DNA of 8,897 nucleotides. It comes from UBA6136 sp039795615. GTDB lineage: Bacteria > Pseudomonadota > Gammaproteobacteria > Methylococcales > Methylococcaceae. Positions 1 through 7,002 of the stretch are shown piece by piece. Below the pieces are notes generated by a model. That model did not search any database and was not told the origin of the DNA. It was given only the letters and a program-made list of their open reading frames with translations. The translations under genes were made by a program, and so were the position numbers. Within the stretch, counting starts at the first letter, position 1, and each line of letters begins with the position of its first letter. The stretch is from assembly GCA_039795615.1 (NCBI GenBank), contig JBDKLO010000005.1, positions 1 through 8,897 on the forward strand, written 5' to 3'.

Positions 1-1859
1 GCCGCCTGTCCCTCGTAGGACTGTTGCTGGCAGATACCGGTCAATGCGGCTGCCGCATCAAAAAGACGTCCCATCGACGAAGTCTCAGGCAAAGGCACGC
101 CCCTTTGAAGCCACTGAAGCATCCCTTCAGATTCCACAGGCGCATCAGACCAGGGTACTCCACATTCGAAACTCACGGAGACCCCCATCCGCCAGGGCTC
201 CCGGCTGGCCCGATCACCTCCGGGTAATTTAAGCCGACGAAGCCCCGCCACTCTTTGCCAGGCGCCCGGCTGACCCCAGAGAGCCTCCCCACCCCAGAGG
301 GTGCCATCCGGTCCATACCCCAGACCGTCAAAGGTAAAGACCAACATCGATTCGGTTTGACCCGCCTCTTCGTAGAGCGCCGAAGCGTGGGCATGATGAT
401 GGGGAACTCTGATCACGGGGAGTCCCAAGCCTTCTGCCCAGAGCGCGGATCGATAATCCGGGTGAGCATCACAGATGACACGATCTGGAACGAGACCCAA
501 AAGTTCGGCAAGGTCATTAACCACCTGGCCAAAGATCTCCAGTCCGCGCGATGTCGCCAAATCACCAAGATGAGGAGAAATCACGACCCGGTCCTCATGA
601 GCCAACGCCACGGTATTTTTAAGATCGCCTCCCACGGCCAGAAAACAGCCGTTCACCGGTTGGCGGAGCGGCTGTATTCTGGGCGCCAACCCACGACCCA
701 ATCGAAGGGGCCTAAAGCGACCTCCTATGGAGCGATAAACGGCATCATCCGCGGGACGATCGATCGGGCGATCATGGTGCAGAAACCCGTCAGCAACCCG
801 ACTCAAGGCCAACTCTGCTTCCTCAGAATCTGTCAGCATGGGTTCGCCGCTAAGATTGGCGGAGGTCATCACCAAAGGCCCCGGAAACCCCTCAGCCAGG
901 AGATGATGCAGAGGCGAGTCAGGAAGCATCAGGCCCAATTCAGAAAGTCCCGGAGCCACCTCCTCCCCCACCTTCGGCGCCAGACTTTTAGGAACCAGCA
1001 CCACCGGGCGCAAGGGCTCTGAAAGCTGGGCCCTCCAAGGGTGTGGAATGTTCTGAAGCCCATCCGGATGCATCATTACGGCAAAAGGCCGATGCGGGCG
1101 AAACTTCCGCTCTCTCAGCGTCCTGACTGCGGAAAGCGAACCCGCATCACAGATGAGGTGGTAGCCGCCGATGCCCTTTGCGGCCAAGATTCCTCCACGA
1201 CGGATCAATGCCAGTGCCGCTGTGAGGGGCTCCTCAGAACCTCTGACCTCCGTCCCCCTCGATGTAAAGTAAAGCTGTGGACCACAGAGGGGACAGCAAA
1301 TGTTCTGAGCGTGATAGCGGCGGTTGAGAGGATCCTCGTATTCCAGAAGACATCTCGGGCAGGGCGGAAAGGCCGACATGGCCGTCTGCGCCCGATCGAG
1401 AGGGAAGCCTCGAGTCAGCGTGTAGCGTGGGCCACATTGCGTGCAATGCGTAAAGGCGTAGCGATAGCGAACGTTCTGGGGATCCAACACCTCATCAAGG
1501 CAATCGGCGCAAACCGCCTGATCCGGGGGGAGAACCCGAGCCACTGGGACCGCCTCGCGGCTTTCGAGGATCTCGAATCCCTGACAACCGATAAAGTCGA
1601 CGTCCAGGACCTCCATTCGGGTGACCCTGGCCGAAGGCGGGCATTCCTTTCGAAGGTCCACCAAGAACGACTCCAGGATCGGAAGCTCGCCTTCAGCGCG
1701 GAGCTCGACAACACCCCCTTGATTGAGGACCCAACCGGCAATGCCTTGACGCTGTGCCAGCCGAAAAACGAAGGGGCGAAAGCCCACACCCTGGACTCGC
1801 CCCTCGATTCGAATCTGCCGGGCTATCTTTTCTGCCGGCTTTAGATGGGATGAACTAAT
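1..1859 (-). CDS. hypF: Carbamoyltransferase HypF, [NiFe] hydrogenase maturation (3' end cut by window edge)
   Basis: HypF makes the thiocarbamate on HypE from carbamoyl phosphate and ATP, the source of the CN ligands of [NiFe] hydrogenase; it acts in the cytoplasm. The minus-strand frame is open from about 1943 to the left edge. Counting from an ATT at 1859: an acylphosphatase domain at residues ~16-105 with VQGVGFRP and the catalytic pair Arg28 and Asn46; four CxxC zinc motifs (C117/120, C139/142, C167/170, C189/192) with the family spacing 18-24-18; a YrdC-like domain (~205-385, KGIGGYHL); then a Kae1-like domain with VGGDLKNT, ISPHLGDL, VPHHHAHA and DGLGYGPDG, ending near SYEGQA. About 619 codons are present, so roughly 130-160 C-terminal residues lie outside. 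The start is uncertain: no ATG, GTG or TTG lies in frame between the upstream gene's stop and the acylphosphatase core. The nearest are TTG at 1922 and ATG at 1943, inside the upstream gene. The identity is certain from the motifs. Confidence 0.95.
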   Translation of the reverse strand, partial: MSSSHLKPAEKIARQIRIEGRVQGVGFRPFVFRLAQRQGIAGWVLNQGGVVELRAEGELPILESFLVDLRKECPPSARVTRMEVLDVDFIGCQGFEILESREAVPVARVLPPDQAVCADCLDEVLDPQNVRYRYAFTHCTQCGPRYTLTRGFPLDRAQTAMSAFPPCPRCLLEYEDPLNRRYHAQNICCPLCGPQLYFTSRGTEVRGSEEPLTAALALIRRGGILAAKGIGGYHLICDAGSLSAVRTLRERKFRPHRPFAVMMHPDGLQNIPHPWRAQLSEPLRPVVLVPKSLAPKVGEEVAPGLSELGLMLPDSPLHHLLAEGFPGPLVMTSANLSGEPMLTDSEEAELALSRVADGFLHHDRPIDRPADDAVYRSIGGRFRPLRLGRGLAPRIQPLRQPVNGCFLAVGGDLKNTVALAHEDRVVISPHLGDLATSRGLEIFGQVVNDLAELLGLVPDRVICDAHPDYRSALWAEGLGLPVIRVPHHHAHASALYEEAGQTESMLVFTFDGLGYGPDGTLWGGEALWGQPGAWQRVAGLRRLKLPGGDRASREPWRMGVSVSFECGVPWSDAPVESEGMLQWLQRGVPLPETSSMGRLFDAAAALTGICQQQSYEGQA

Positions 1860-3057
1860 GGCTGGCCTTTGGCGTAGCGGCTGGTTTTTCCTGAGACTCC
1901 TGAGATCGCGCGAGTTTCTCAAGACTCCACACTTTCGCGCCATCCCAGCCAACCGATACCAAACGCCCTCCGGCGCCGCAGGCCAAATCTTCAATGGGAC
2001 CCTCATGAGCTGCAACCCGGGCTATCGGCAGGGCTGATCCTTCAGGATCCCAGAGGTAAATGAATCCCGTATCGGTCCCAATCAGAAGCTGGCCATTTTC
2101 ACTGTTGCGGCAAAATTTGATGATCGTTCCGTCCAAATCTCGAAGTTCCCCGAGAAGTTGTCGAGATTCGGTATCCCAGGCTTCCAGAACACGGCCATTG
2201 GTATGAGCGACCACGCGCCCGTCCTGACTTAAACCCAACAAGGGTCGCTCGGTGTCGACGCCGCCCTGCCGCTGAAGTCCAAGACCTGCGGTATCCCAAA
2301 CCCAAAGCTCCCGGTCCCCTGCGGTCAGGAAGAGCAAGCCGCCATCTCGACTTTGCAGAAAGGCGATGGATTTGACCCCATCGTGATTGCCCCGGAAGAA
2401 CTTCTGGGTCGCCGGATTCCAGAGGCCGACCGGACCATCACCGCGCCAGCCGAGCCAGTTGTTATCCGGTGAAAATTGAACCGTCTTGACGTCGTAGCCG
2501 TCGACCGCCTGCTCGGAAATCTTCGTCTCGCTACTGAGCTCCCACATATAGAGCCGCCCCCCCTCATCACCGCCCGTTCCGGCAGCAACCCGGCGACCAT
2601 CGGGGGCCAGCGAGAGGGTATCCACGCGAATCCGTCCTTGGGGCGTCGAGAAGGTATTTTCACCAAAGGAGGCTCGGTGTCCTGTTTCCGATTCCCAGAA
2701 ATCAGGTCCCTTCCCTGTCGTTGCGAGGATCAAGTGGCCATCACTGGAAAAGGAGGGCAAGGTGATGGAGGCCCGTTCCGGAAGGTGATCTCTCGACAGT
2801 CTTGAGATGAGACCCTGACCCTGCTGAAGATCATCCAGAGCTTTACGGGCATCCTCCTCTTTAGGACACCCCTGGCATTGCCGGAGAAAAGCCGCATAGG
2901 CCTCCACGGTGTTGGCCTTTTGAGCAAGGAGCCAGGGGTCCTTGGCTTTTTCCCGGTGGTGGCTGTACCGCACCCCGGCATAGACCAGAACCAGTCCGAA
3001 AGCGATGGCAAAGAACCAGGTCAAAAACCGTTCAAGGGCATCAAGAAACGCTTTCAT
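1855..3057 (-). CDS. Membrane-anchored WD40-type beta-propeller protein
   Basis: A 400-aa protein of unknown specific role. Residues ~11-29 form one hydrophobic helix, followed by a basic stretch (RYSHHREKAK). Residues ~41-78 resemble the short helical module with the pattern AYxxFLxxC..A..AL..L found before propeller or peptidase domains, and contain a CQGC pair. From ~97 onward there are seven repeats, each ending in a hydrophobic-Trp strand (W121, W172, W213, W254, W294, W336, W377), several with SPDG/APDG-type turns, which fits a seven-bladed propeller. The tail (~383-400) is polar. The basic cluster just after the helix would, by the positive-inside rule, favour a cytoplasmic propeller, but this is not settled. 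Its stop overlaps the probable start of hypF, and it lies 52 nt after the alpha-carbonic anhydrase gene. The propeller probably works as a protein-binding scaffold; a link to hydrogenase maturation is only inferred from position. No strong ribosome binding site precedes the ATG. Confidence 0.82.
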   Translation of the reverse strand: MKAFLDALERFLTWFFAIAFGLVLVYAGVRYSHHREKAKDPWLLAQKANTVEAYAAFLRQCQGCPKEEDARKALDDLQQGQGLISRLSRDHLPERASITLPSFSSDGHLILATTGKGPDFWESETGHRASFGENTFSTPQGRIRVDTLSLAPDGRRVAAGTGGDEGGRLYMWELSSETKISEQAVDGYDVKTVQFSPDNNWLGWRGDGPVGLWNPATQKFFRGNHDGVKSIAFLQSRDGGLLFLTAGDRELWVWDTAGLGLQRQGGVDTERPLLGLSQDGRVVAHTNGRVLEAWDTESRQLLGELRDLDGTIIKFCRNSENGQLLIGTDTGFIYLWDPEGSALPIARVAAHEGPIEDLACGAGGRLVSVGWDGAKVWSLEKLARSQESQEKPAATPKASH

Positions 3058-3109
3058 GCTCAGCTACCGTCGCAGCAGTCCCAAACCTGATTCTTCAAGG
3101 CTTGCCTGA

Positions 3110-3895
3110 TTACTTATTTTTCACCAGTGTCCGGCCCTTCAGTGGCTGTATCTGCCGGTTGTTTCCGTTGTAGAACTTCACCAGTTGATCCAACTGACCG
3201 GGGGAGATGGCTAGCGGCGTCTCGTAGATGTACCAGTTGACCCCTGCGCTACAGGGTGGCGTCGTTAGCGAGCCACTGTAGGTAAAGAAACGGCCGTTGC
3301 CCGGCGGCAAGAGCTTCTTAGGATTAAAGACCACCGAGGACTTATTGTGTGTCGCAATGGTCGGAGTATTCGGCATGTTATCGAGAATTTTCTGGAACTC
3401 GGCGTTGCCTGCGTTGGCCAGCGTCACAAAAACGCCCAAGACAGCCAAGCGGCCATCATCCCTGACATGAACAAAGTGAATTTCAGCACTATAAAGCGCC
3501 CCATTCACGGAGTGTTCACCCGGCGCATGCACATGCAGCTGGGTCAAGGGATAAACGTCTTTTCCGATTTTTAACGTTCCTGCATTCAGATCACCGGCAT
3601 AGGGCTGAACCTGAATCGCATAGCCGGTGTTATAAAAATCGGCTGGGAAACTCTGCCAGTTGACCGTCAGGCCATTGAGAATCCGTTCGGTCTTGGTAGT
3701 CGCGATATCGACGGGCGCCTGAGTCGCCCCGATCGCACACTCCGCATAGGGATAATTCAAGGGCGCGGGCGTTGCCGTCCCCGTCAGTGCACCCCAATTT
3801 TGATTGCTGTAATTCCAGTCTGGATTTGCCGCATTCAAACGTCCTGAGAGGGTGCTCAGAACGATCAAGAAAGCAAAAGAGAGATGCTGTCGCAT
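3110..3895 (-). CDS. Secreted alpha-type carbonic anhydrase
   Basis: Catalyses reversible CO2 hydration, most likely in the periplasm. The 261-aa product starts with a signal peptide (hydrophobic ~5-18, probable cleavage near LNAA, residue ~23). Alpha-family hallmarks are clear: DWNYSNQNWG near the mature N-terminus; TQAPVDI (59-64, family form NQSPIDI); zinc ligands His121 and His123 in QLHVHAPGEH and His140 in AEIHFVH; the Glu of APGEH; and SLTTPPCSAGVNWY with the gatekeeper Thr211. Cys53 and Cys215 are placed for the usual bacterial disulfide, which fits export. At the position of the His64 proton shuttle (family NNGHxxxV) there is Tyr92, in YNTGYAIQV. Length is typical of bacterial family members. 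A purine-rich ribosome binding site (AAAGGGT) lies about 8 nt before the ATG. It follows the small proline-rich secreted protein by 24 nt, so the two are probably cotranscribed. Confidence 0.95.
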   Translation of the reverse strand: MRQHLSFAFLIVLSTLSGRLNAANPDWNYSNQNWGALTGTATPAPLNYPYAECAIGATQAPVDIATTKTERILNGLTVNWQSFPADFYNTGYAIQVQPYAGDLNAGTLKIGKDVYPLTQLHVHAPGEHSVNGALYSAEIHFVHVRDDGRLAVLGVFVTLANAGNAEFQKILDNMPNTPTIATHNKSSVVFNPKKLLPPGNGRFFTYSGSLTTPPCSAGVNWYIYETPLAISPGQLDQLVKFYNGNNRQIQPLKGRTLVKNK

Positions 3896-3919
3896 GGTAT
3901 TGACCCTTTGTCTGGCGAG

Positions 3920-4162
3920 TTAGCAGGTGTGTTCGCGGCAATAGTCCTTCATCGAAGGCTGGGCAGGTGCGCCTTGGGCATCCCCCGCCCCTGAGGCATT
4001 CGGCTTGACCGCGGGTGGTGAAACCGGTGCTGGAGTCACCGGGGGGGGTGATGGGGGCGCCGTCTTAAGGGTCGGGGTTTCATTCGGCGAATCGCTGGCC
4101 AGAGCGGGAACCGCTATTGCCATGAGGGCCAAGCCAAGAAAGGTCAGTAACCGTTGCATCAT
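3920..4162 (-). CDS. Small secreted proline-rich protein with C-terminal CREHTC
   Basis: An 80-aa protein I do not recognise. It has a clean signal peptide (MMQRLL then a hydrophobic run to ~residue 20, AxA cleavage motif at ALA, 20-22). The mature part is a low-complexity Pro/Ala/Ser/Thr/Val stretch (~29-68), and the end is MKDYCREHTC, giving Cys75 and Cys80 as a C-x4-C pair on the last residue. Two Met codons stand together at the start; GGAG sits about 6 nt upstream, which supports this start. The coding strand carries a run of eight C within the proline stretch (4041-4048), a place where slippage would shift the frame. The gene is 24 nt upstream of the alpha-carbonic anhydrase, with both exported, so a joint role at the cell envelope is a reasonable inference. 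No enzyme domain is visible; it could be a wall or outer-membrane-facing spacer peptide, or a partner for the anhydrase. Confidence 0.75.
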   Translation of the reverse strand: MMQRLLTFLGLALMAIAVPALASDSPNETPTLKTAPPSPPPVTPAPVSPPAVKPNASGAGDAQGAPAQPSMKDYCREHTC

Positions 4163-4290
4163 CTATTCTCCGAATCCGCTGATAAACCAAGGTCACGACC
4201 ACCATGCATCGCGCCTCTCGTCTAATCATAGTTCACAACAAAACAAACGTGATTGTCCATTCCTCCCATTCCGGAATGAATAGGTAAGAG
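4163..4290. promoter_or_regulatory. Gap with possible promoter and 12-bp palindrome
   Basis: This is the only sizeable gap in the minus-strand gene block and separates the phosphatase gene from the secreted pair. Reading leftward on the minus strand, TATGAT (4230-4225) is a good -10 match, about 60 nt before the ATG of the proline-rich protein, but no convincing -35 stands at 16-18 nt. A perfect palindrome CATTCCGGAATG lies at 4267-4278; it has no T run after it, so it is more like a protein site than a terminator. Together these suggest that the alpha-carbonic anhydrase pair has its own promoter. Confidence 0.3.
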
Positions 4291-5091
4291 CTAACCGCCT
4301 TCCCTTTCCGCAATGGCTTTTCGCCATTCGGCAAAAAAGGCGGCATCGGGCGCTGCAACCACAGAGCGCCCCAGGACACCCGGGACAAACAGCGGTTCCC
4401 CCTCCAGGGTTTCGGCGATCCCGCCGGCCTCTGAAAAGATCAGGGCCCCGGCCGCAAAATCCCAGAGTTTCTGGCGGCCATGGAGATAGGCGTGAAAACG
4501 TCCGGCGGCGAACCAACACCACTCCAGCGCACCCGCTCCGGTGTAGCGCCAGGAGCCCACCGGGGCCCGTTCGGCCATCCCGCGCGCCAAGGGTTTGGGT
4601 AAGCGCTTGAAATCGATCATCGCCACGCAGCGATTGAGGGGCACTCGAACCGGTTCGAGCCTGAGTCTGCGTCCGTTCAGCCAGGCCCCCTCCCCGCGAA
4701 GGGCCGAGAAACATTCATCCCGGTTGGGGTCATAGACCACACCCGCCAACGGCTGGGAGCCTTTGAGTAGCGCGAGAGAAATGCAGAAATAAGGAAATCC
4801 GACCGCAAAATTGTTGGTCCCATCCAGGGGATCCAGACACCAGAGGTACTCGTCCTCCCGGCTTGCCAGTTCTCGCTGCGTCTCTTCATCCATCTCCTCA
4901 CCCAGGAGCGTGGCCGCAGGATAAAGGCGTTCTAATTCCTTAACGAAGCGACGTTGCACCTCAATATCCGCTTCACTGACGACACTGCCATCCGGCTTGT
5001 ATTGCCAATGCGTATTGTTGAAGCGGGGCATCAGCTCCTCGCGAGCCACCTGCCGAACCAAGGCTTCAAGCACATTGAGATCAGGACGCAT
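4291..5091 (-). CDS. Inositol monophosphatase family phosphatase
   Basis: A 266-aa Mg2+-dependent, Li+-sensitive-type sugar phosphatase of the inositol monophosphatase/CysQ fold. Motifs in order: KPDGSVVSEADI (residues ~32-43), the first metal motif GEEMDEE (~64-70), the signature LDPLDGTNNF (~86-95), where the Asp pair binds metal, and the C-terminal LWDFAAGALIFSEAGG (~209-224). The length is normal for the family. The substrate cannot be told: inositol-1-phosphate, histidinol phosphate and 3'-phosphoadenosine 5'-phosphate phosphatases share these motifs. The gene starts 19 nt after trpC, so it probably belongs to the tryptophan transcript; a histidinol-phosphate-type or general housekeeping role is possible, but only inferred. 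The ribosome binding site is weak (AGG about 10 nt upstream). Confidence 0.9.
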   Translation of the reverse strand: MRPDLNVLEALVRQVAREELMPRFNNTHWQYKPDGSVVSEADIEVQRRFVKELERLYPAATLLGEEMDEETQRELASREDEYLWCLDPLDGTNNFAVGFPYFCISLALLKGSQPLAGVVYDPNRDECFSALRGEGAWLNGRRLRLEPVRVPLNRCVAMIDFKRLPKPLARGMAERAPVGSWRYTGAGALEWCWFAAGRFHAYLHGRQKLWDFAAGALIFSEAGGIAETLEGEPLFVPGVLGRSVVAAPDAAFFAEWRKAIAEREGG

Positions 5092-5110
5092 CGGAAGAAC
5101 CTAGAAGGGT

Positions 5111-5914
5111 TTAAGTACCAAAAAGCTCAGAGAGTTTTTCGCCTGGATTTTCCGCGCGCATGAAACTCTCTCCCACCAGGAATGAATGAACCTGGTGACT
5201 GCGCATCAAGGCCACATCCTCAGGGGCCAGAATGCCGCTCTCGGTGACCACCATTCGGTCATCGGGAATGAGATCCAGTAGCTCAATCGTATTTTTTAAA
5301 CTGACTTCAAAGGTTCGAAGGTTGCGATTGTTGATACCCACCAAGGGCAGATCCAAGGTCAGCGCCCGTTCGAGCTCAGGTCGATCATGCACCTCTACGA
5401 GGACATCCATCCCCAAATCTGCCGCAAGCGTTGAAAGACGCTTCAGCTCTTGATCGTTCAGAGCAGCCACAATGAGGAGAATACAATCAGCCCCAATCGC
5501 GCGAGCCTCGGCCACCTGATAGGGGTCGACAATAAAGTCCTTCCGAATGACGGGTAGCCGGGTCGCGGCCCGCGCCTCCTCGAGATAACGCTCACAGCCC
5601 TGGAAGAAATCGCAGTCCGTCAGAACCGAGAGACACGCGGCCCCATGAGCCTCGTAACTTCGAGCGATGGCGGCGGGATGGAAGTCGGGCCGGATCACCC
5701 CCTTGCTCGGGGACGCCTTCTTGATTTCGGCAATGATCGCCGGATCCCCTGCAGCTAATCGCTTCCGCATGCTCGCGATAAATCCCCGGGGGGCATCCTG
5801 CGTTTCGGCCCGACGCAACTGTTCATCCAAGGGCACCCGTGCGGAGCGCTCTTTGATTTCCTCGCCCTTCCTCTTGAGAATCTGGTTCAGGATATCGGGA
5901 GTCGGTTCTGACAT
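5111..5914 (-). CDS. trpC: Indole-3-glycerol phosphate synthase
   Basis: Converts 1-(o-carboxyphenylamino)-1-deoxyribulose 5-phosphate to indole-3-glycerol phosphate with loss of CO2 and water, the fourth step of tryptophan synthesis. The 267-aa TIM-barrel protein starts with the usual helix (ILNQILKRKGEEI) and keeps the catalytic set: Lys in EIKKASPSKG, Lys in IRKDF, Glu in LVEVHD, the substrate-binding VGINNRNL, and Glu in VTESGI, with the phosphate loop near FLVGESFM. It is a stand-alone enzyme, not fused to TrpF. A good Shine-Dalgarno (AGAGG, about 6 nt upstream) supports the start. It lies 15 nt after trpD, in the same transcript. Confidence 0.97.
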   Translation of the reverse strand: MSEPTPDILNQILKRKGEEIKERSARVPLDEQLRRAETQDAPRGFIASMRKRLAAGDPAIIAEIKKASPSKGVIRPDFHPAAIARSYEAHGAACLSVLTDCDFFQGCERYLEEARAATRLPVIRKDFIVDPYQVAEARAIGADCILLIVAALNDQELKRLSTLAADLGMDVLVEVHDRPELERALTLDLPLVGINNRNLRTFEVSLKNTIELLDLIPDDRMVVTESGILAPEDVALMRSHQVHSFLVGESFMRAENPGEKLSELFGT

Positions 5915-5929
5915 GAATGGCCTCTGGGA

Positions 5930-6967
5930 CTAGGACGGACTATGCCCCTTGGAGCGGGACTGGGTAAAACGGACCAAGGCCTCCAGCTTCATCGCTGCGG
6001 CGCCTGAATCCAGGGAGGATCTTGCGACCTCGACACCTTCGTTGAGTGAGCCTGAAAGACCCGCCACATAGATGGCGGCACCCGCATTGACAGCGACAAT
6101 ATCGCGAGCAGGTCCAGGCTTCCCGGCAAAGACCTCACGAATCACCGCAAGGCTCTCTTCGGCGCTCTCAACGGACAAACTCTCAAGCGATTGGCGAACC
6201 ACTCCCAGAGATTCAGGGGTAATCGTGGACGTTCTAATCGAACCGTGCTTCAGTTCTGCGATATGGGTCGGGGCTGCGATGCTGATCTCATCGAGTCCAT
6301 CCTCGGCATGAACCACCAAGGCATGTTCACTCCCAAGACGGGCCAGAACCTCAGCCAGAGGTTCAACCCACGCAGGACTGAAAACCCCCAGAACCTGGCA
6401 GCGTGCCCCTGCGGGATTCGTCAGGGGGCCTAAAAGATTGAAGAGCGTGCGAATGCCGATCTCGCGCCTCGGACCTGCCGCGTATTGCATCGCCGAATGA
6501 TGCCGCTGCGCAAAAAGAAATCCGATCCCGACCGTTTCAACTGCGTCCAGAACGTCCTTCGCCTCAAGATCCAGCCTCACCCCGGCAGCTTCGAGAAGAT
6601 CCGCACTCCCTGAACGGCTGGAAACCGAGCGACTGCCATGCTTGGCAATTCGGACCCCGGCCGCAGCTGCAACAAAGGCAGCGGCTGTACTGATATTGAA
6701 GGTATGAGCACCATCCCCTCCGGTTCCACAGGTATCGACGAGGCGATGGCTCGGAATCTCGACTCGGGTCGCCACCGAACGGATCACCTCCGCGGCGGCC
6801 ACGACTTCATCCACCGTTTCCCCCTTGATCCTGAGCGCCACCAAAAATCCCGCAATTTGAGCGGGCGTGGCCTCACCGGCCATGATGGCATCCATGACGT
6901 CATGCATTTCAGCATGACTCAGATGGGTCCCTTCAACGAGAAGACGGATGGCGTTGCGAATATCCAT
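5930..6967 (-). CDS. trpD: Anthranilate phosphoribosyltransferase
   Basis: Transfers the phosphoribosyl group of PRPP to anthranilate, the second step from chorismate. The 345-aa protein has the helical N-terminal domain (SHAEMHDVMDAIMAGEATPAQ, split here by ~residues 17-37), the PRPP loop DTCGTGGDG (78-86), NIST (91-94), KHGSRSVSSRSGSAD (109-123), RREIGIRT with Arg166, the LLGPLTNP stretch (178-184) and the metal pair Asp225-Glu226 in GLDEIS. Compared with the near-invariant KHGNR, residue 112 is Ser (codon AGT at 6634-6632), where the family has Asn in contact with anthranilate; the adjacent family MKH is also MQY (159-161). Everything else supports an active enzyme. No Shine-Dalgarno is seen before the ATG, which is 35 nt after trpG. 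It is a separate polypeptide, not the TrpGD fusion of enteric bacteria. Confidence 0.97.
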   Translation of the reverse strand: MDIRNAIRLLVEGTHLSHAEMHDVMDAIMAGEATPAQIAGFLVALRIKGETVDEVVAAAEVIRSVATRVEIPSHRLVDTCGTGGDGAHTFNISTAAAFVAAAAGVRIAKHGSRSVSSRSGSADLLEAAGVRLDLEAKDVLDAVETVGIGFLFAQRHHSAMQYAAGPRREIGIRTLFNLLGPLTNPAGARCQVLGVFSPAWVEPLAEVLARLGSEHALVVHAEDGLDEISIAAPTHIAELKHGSIRTSTITPESLGVVRQSLESLSVESAEESLAVIREVFAGKPGPARDIVAVNAGAAIYVAGLSGSLNEGVEVARSSLDSGAAAMKLEALVRFTQSRSKGHSPS

Positions 6968-7002
6968 GCGGTTGGTGCGACCGGACTGGGTCGGTGTCGG
7001 CC

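Noticed and set aside
255..1022. 255-aa open frame on the plus strand
   Set aside because: It lies opposite hypF; the product is rich in Arg, His, Gln and Pro with no motif, while the minus strand has unmistakable HypF motifs.
1041..1844. 267-aa open frame on the plus strand
   Set aside because: Antisense to the acylphosphatase, zinc-finger and YrdC parts of hypF; no recognisable domain.
4226..4714. 162-aa open frame on the minus strand
   Set aside because: Another frame of the inositol-monophosphatase gene; Arg/Gly-rich with no motif.
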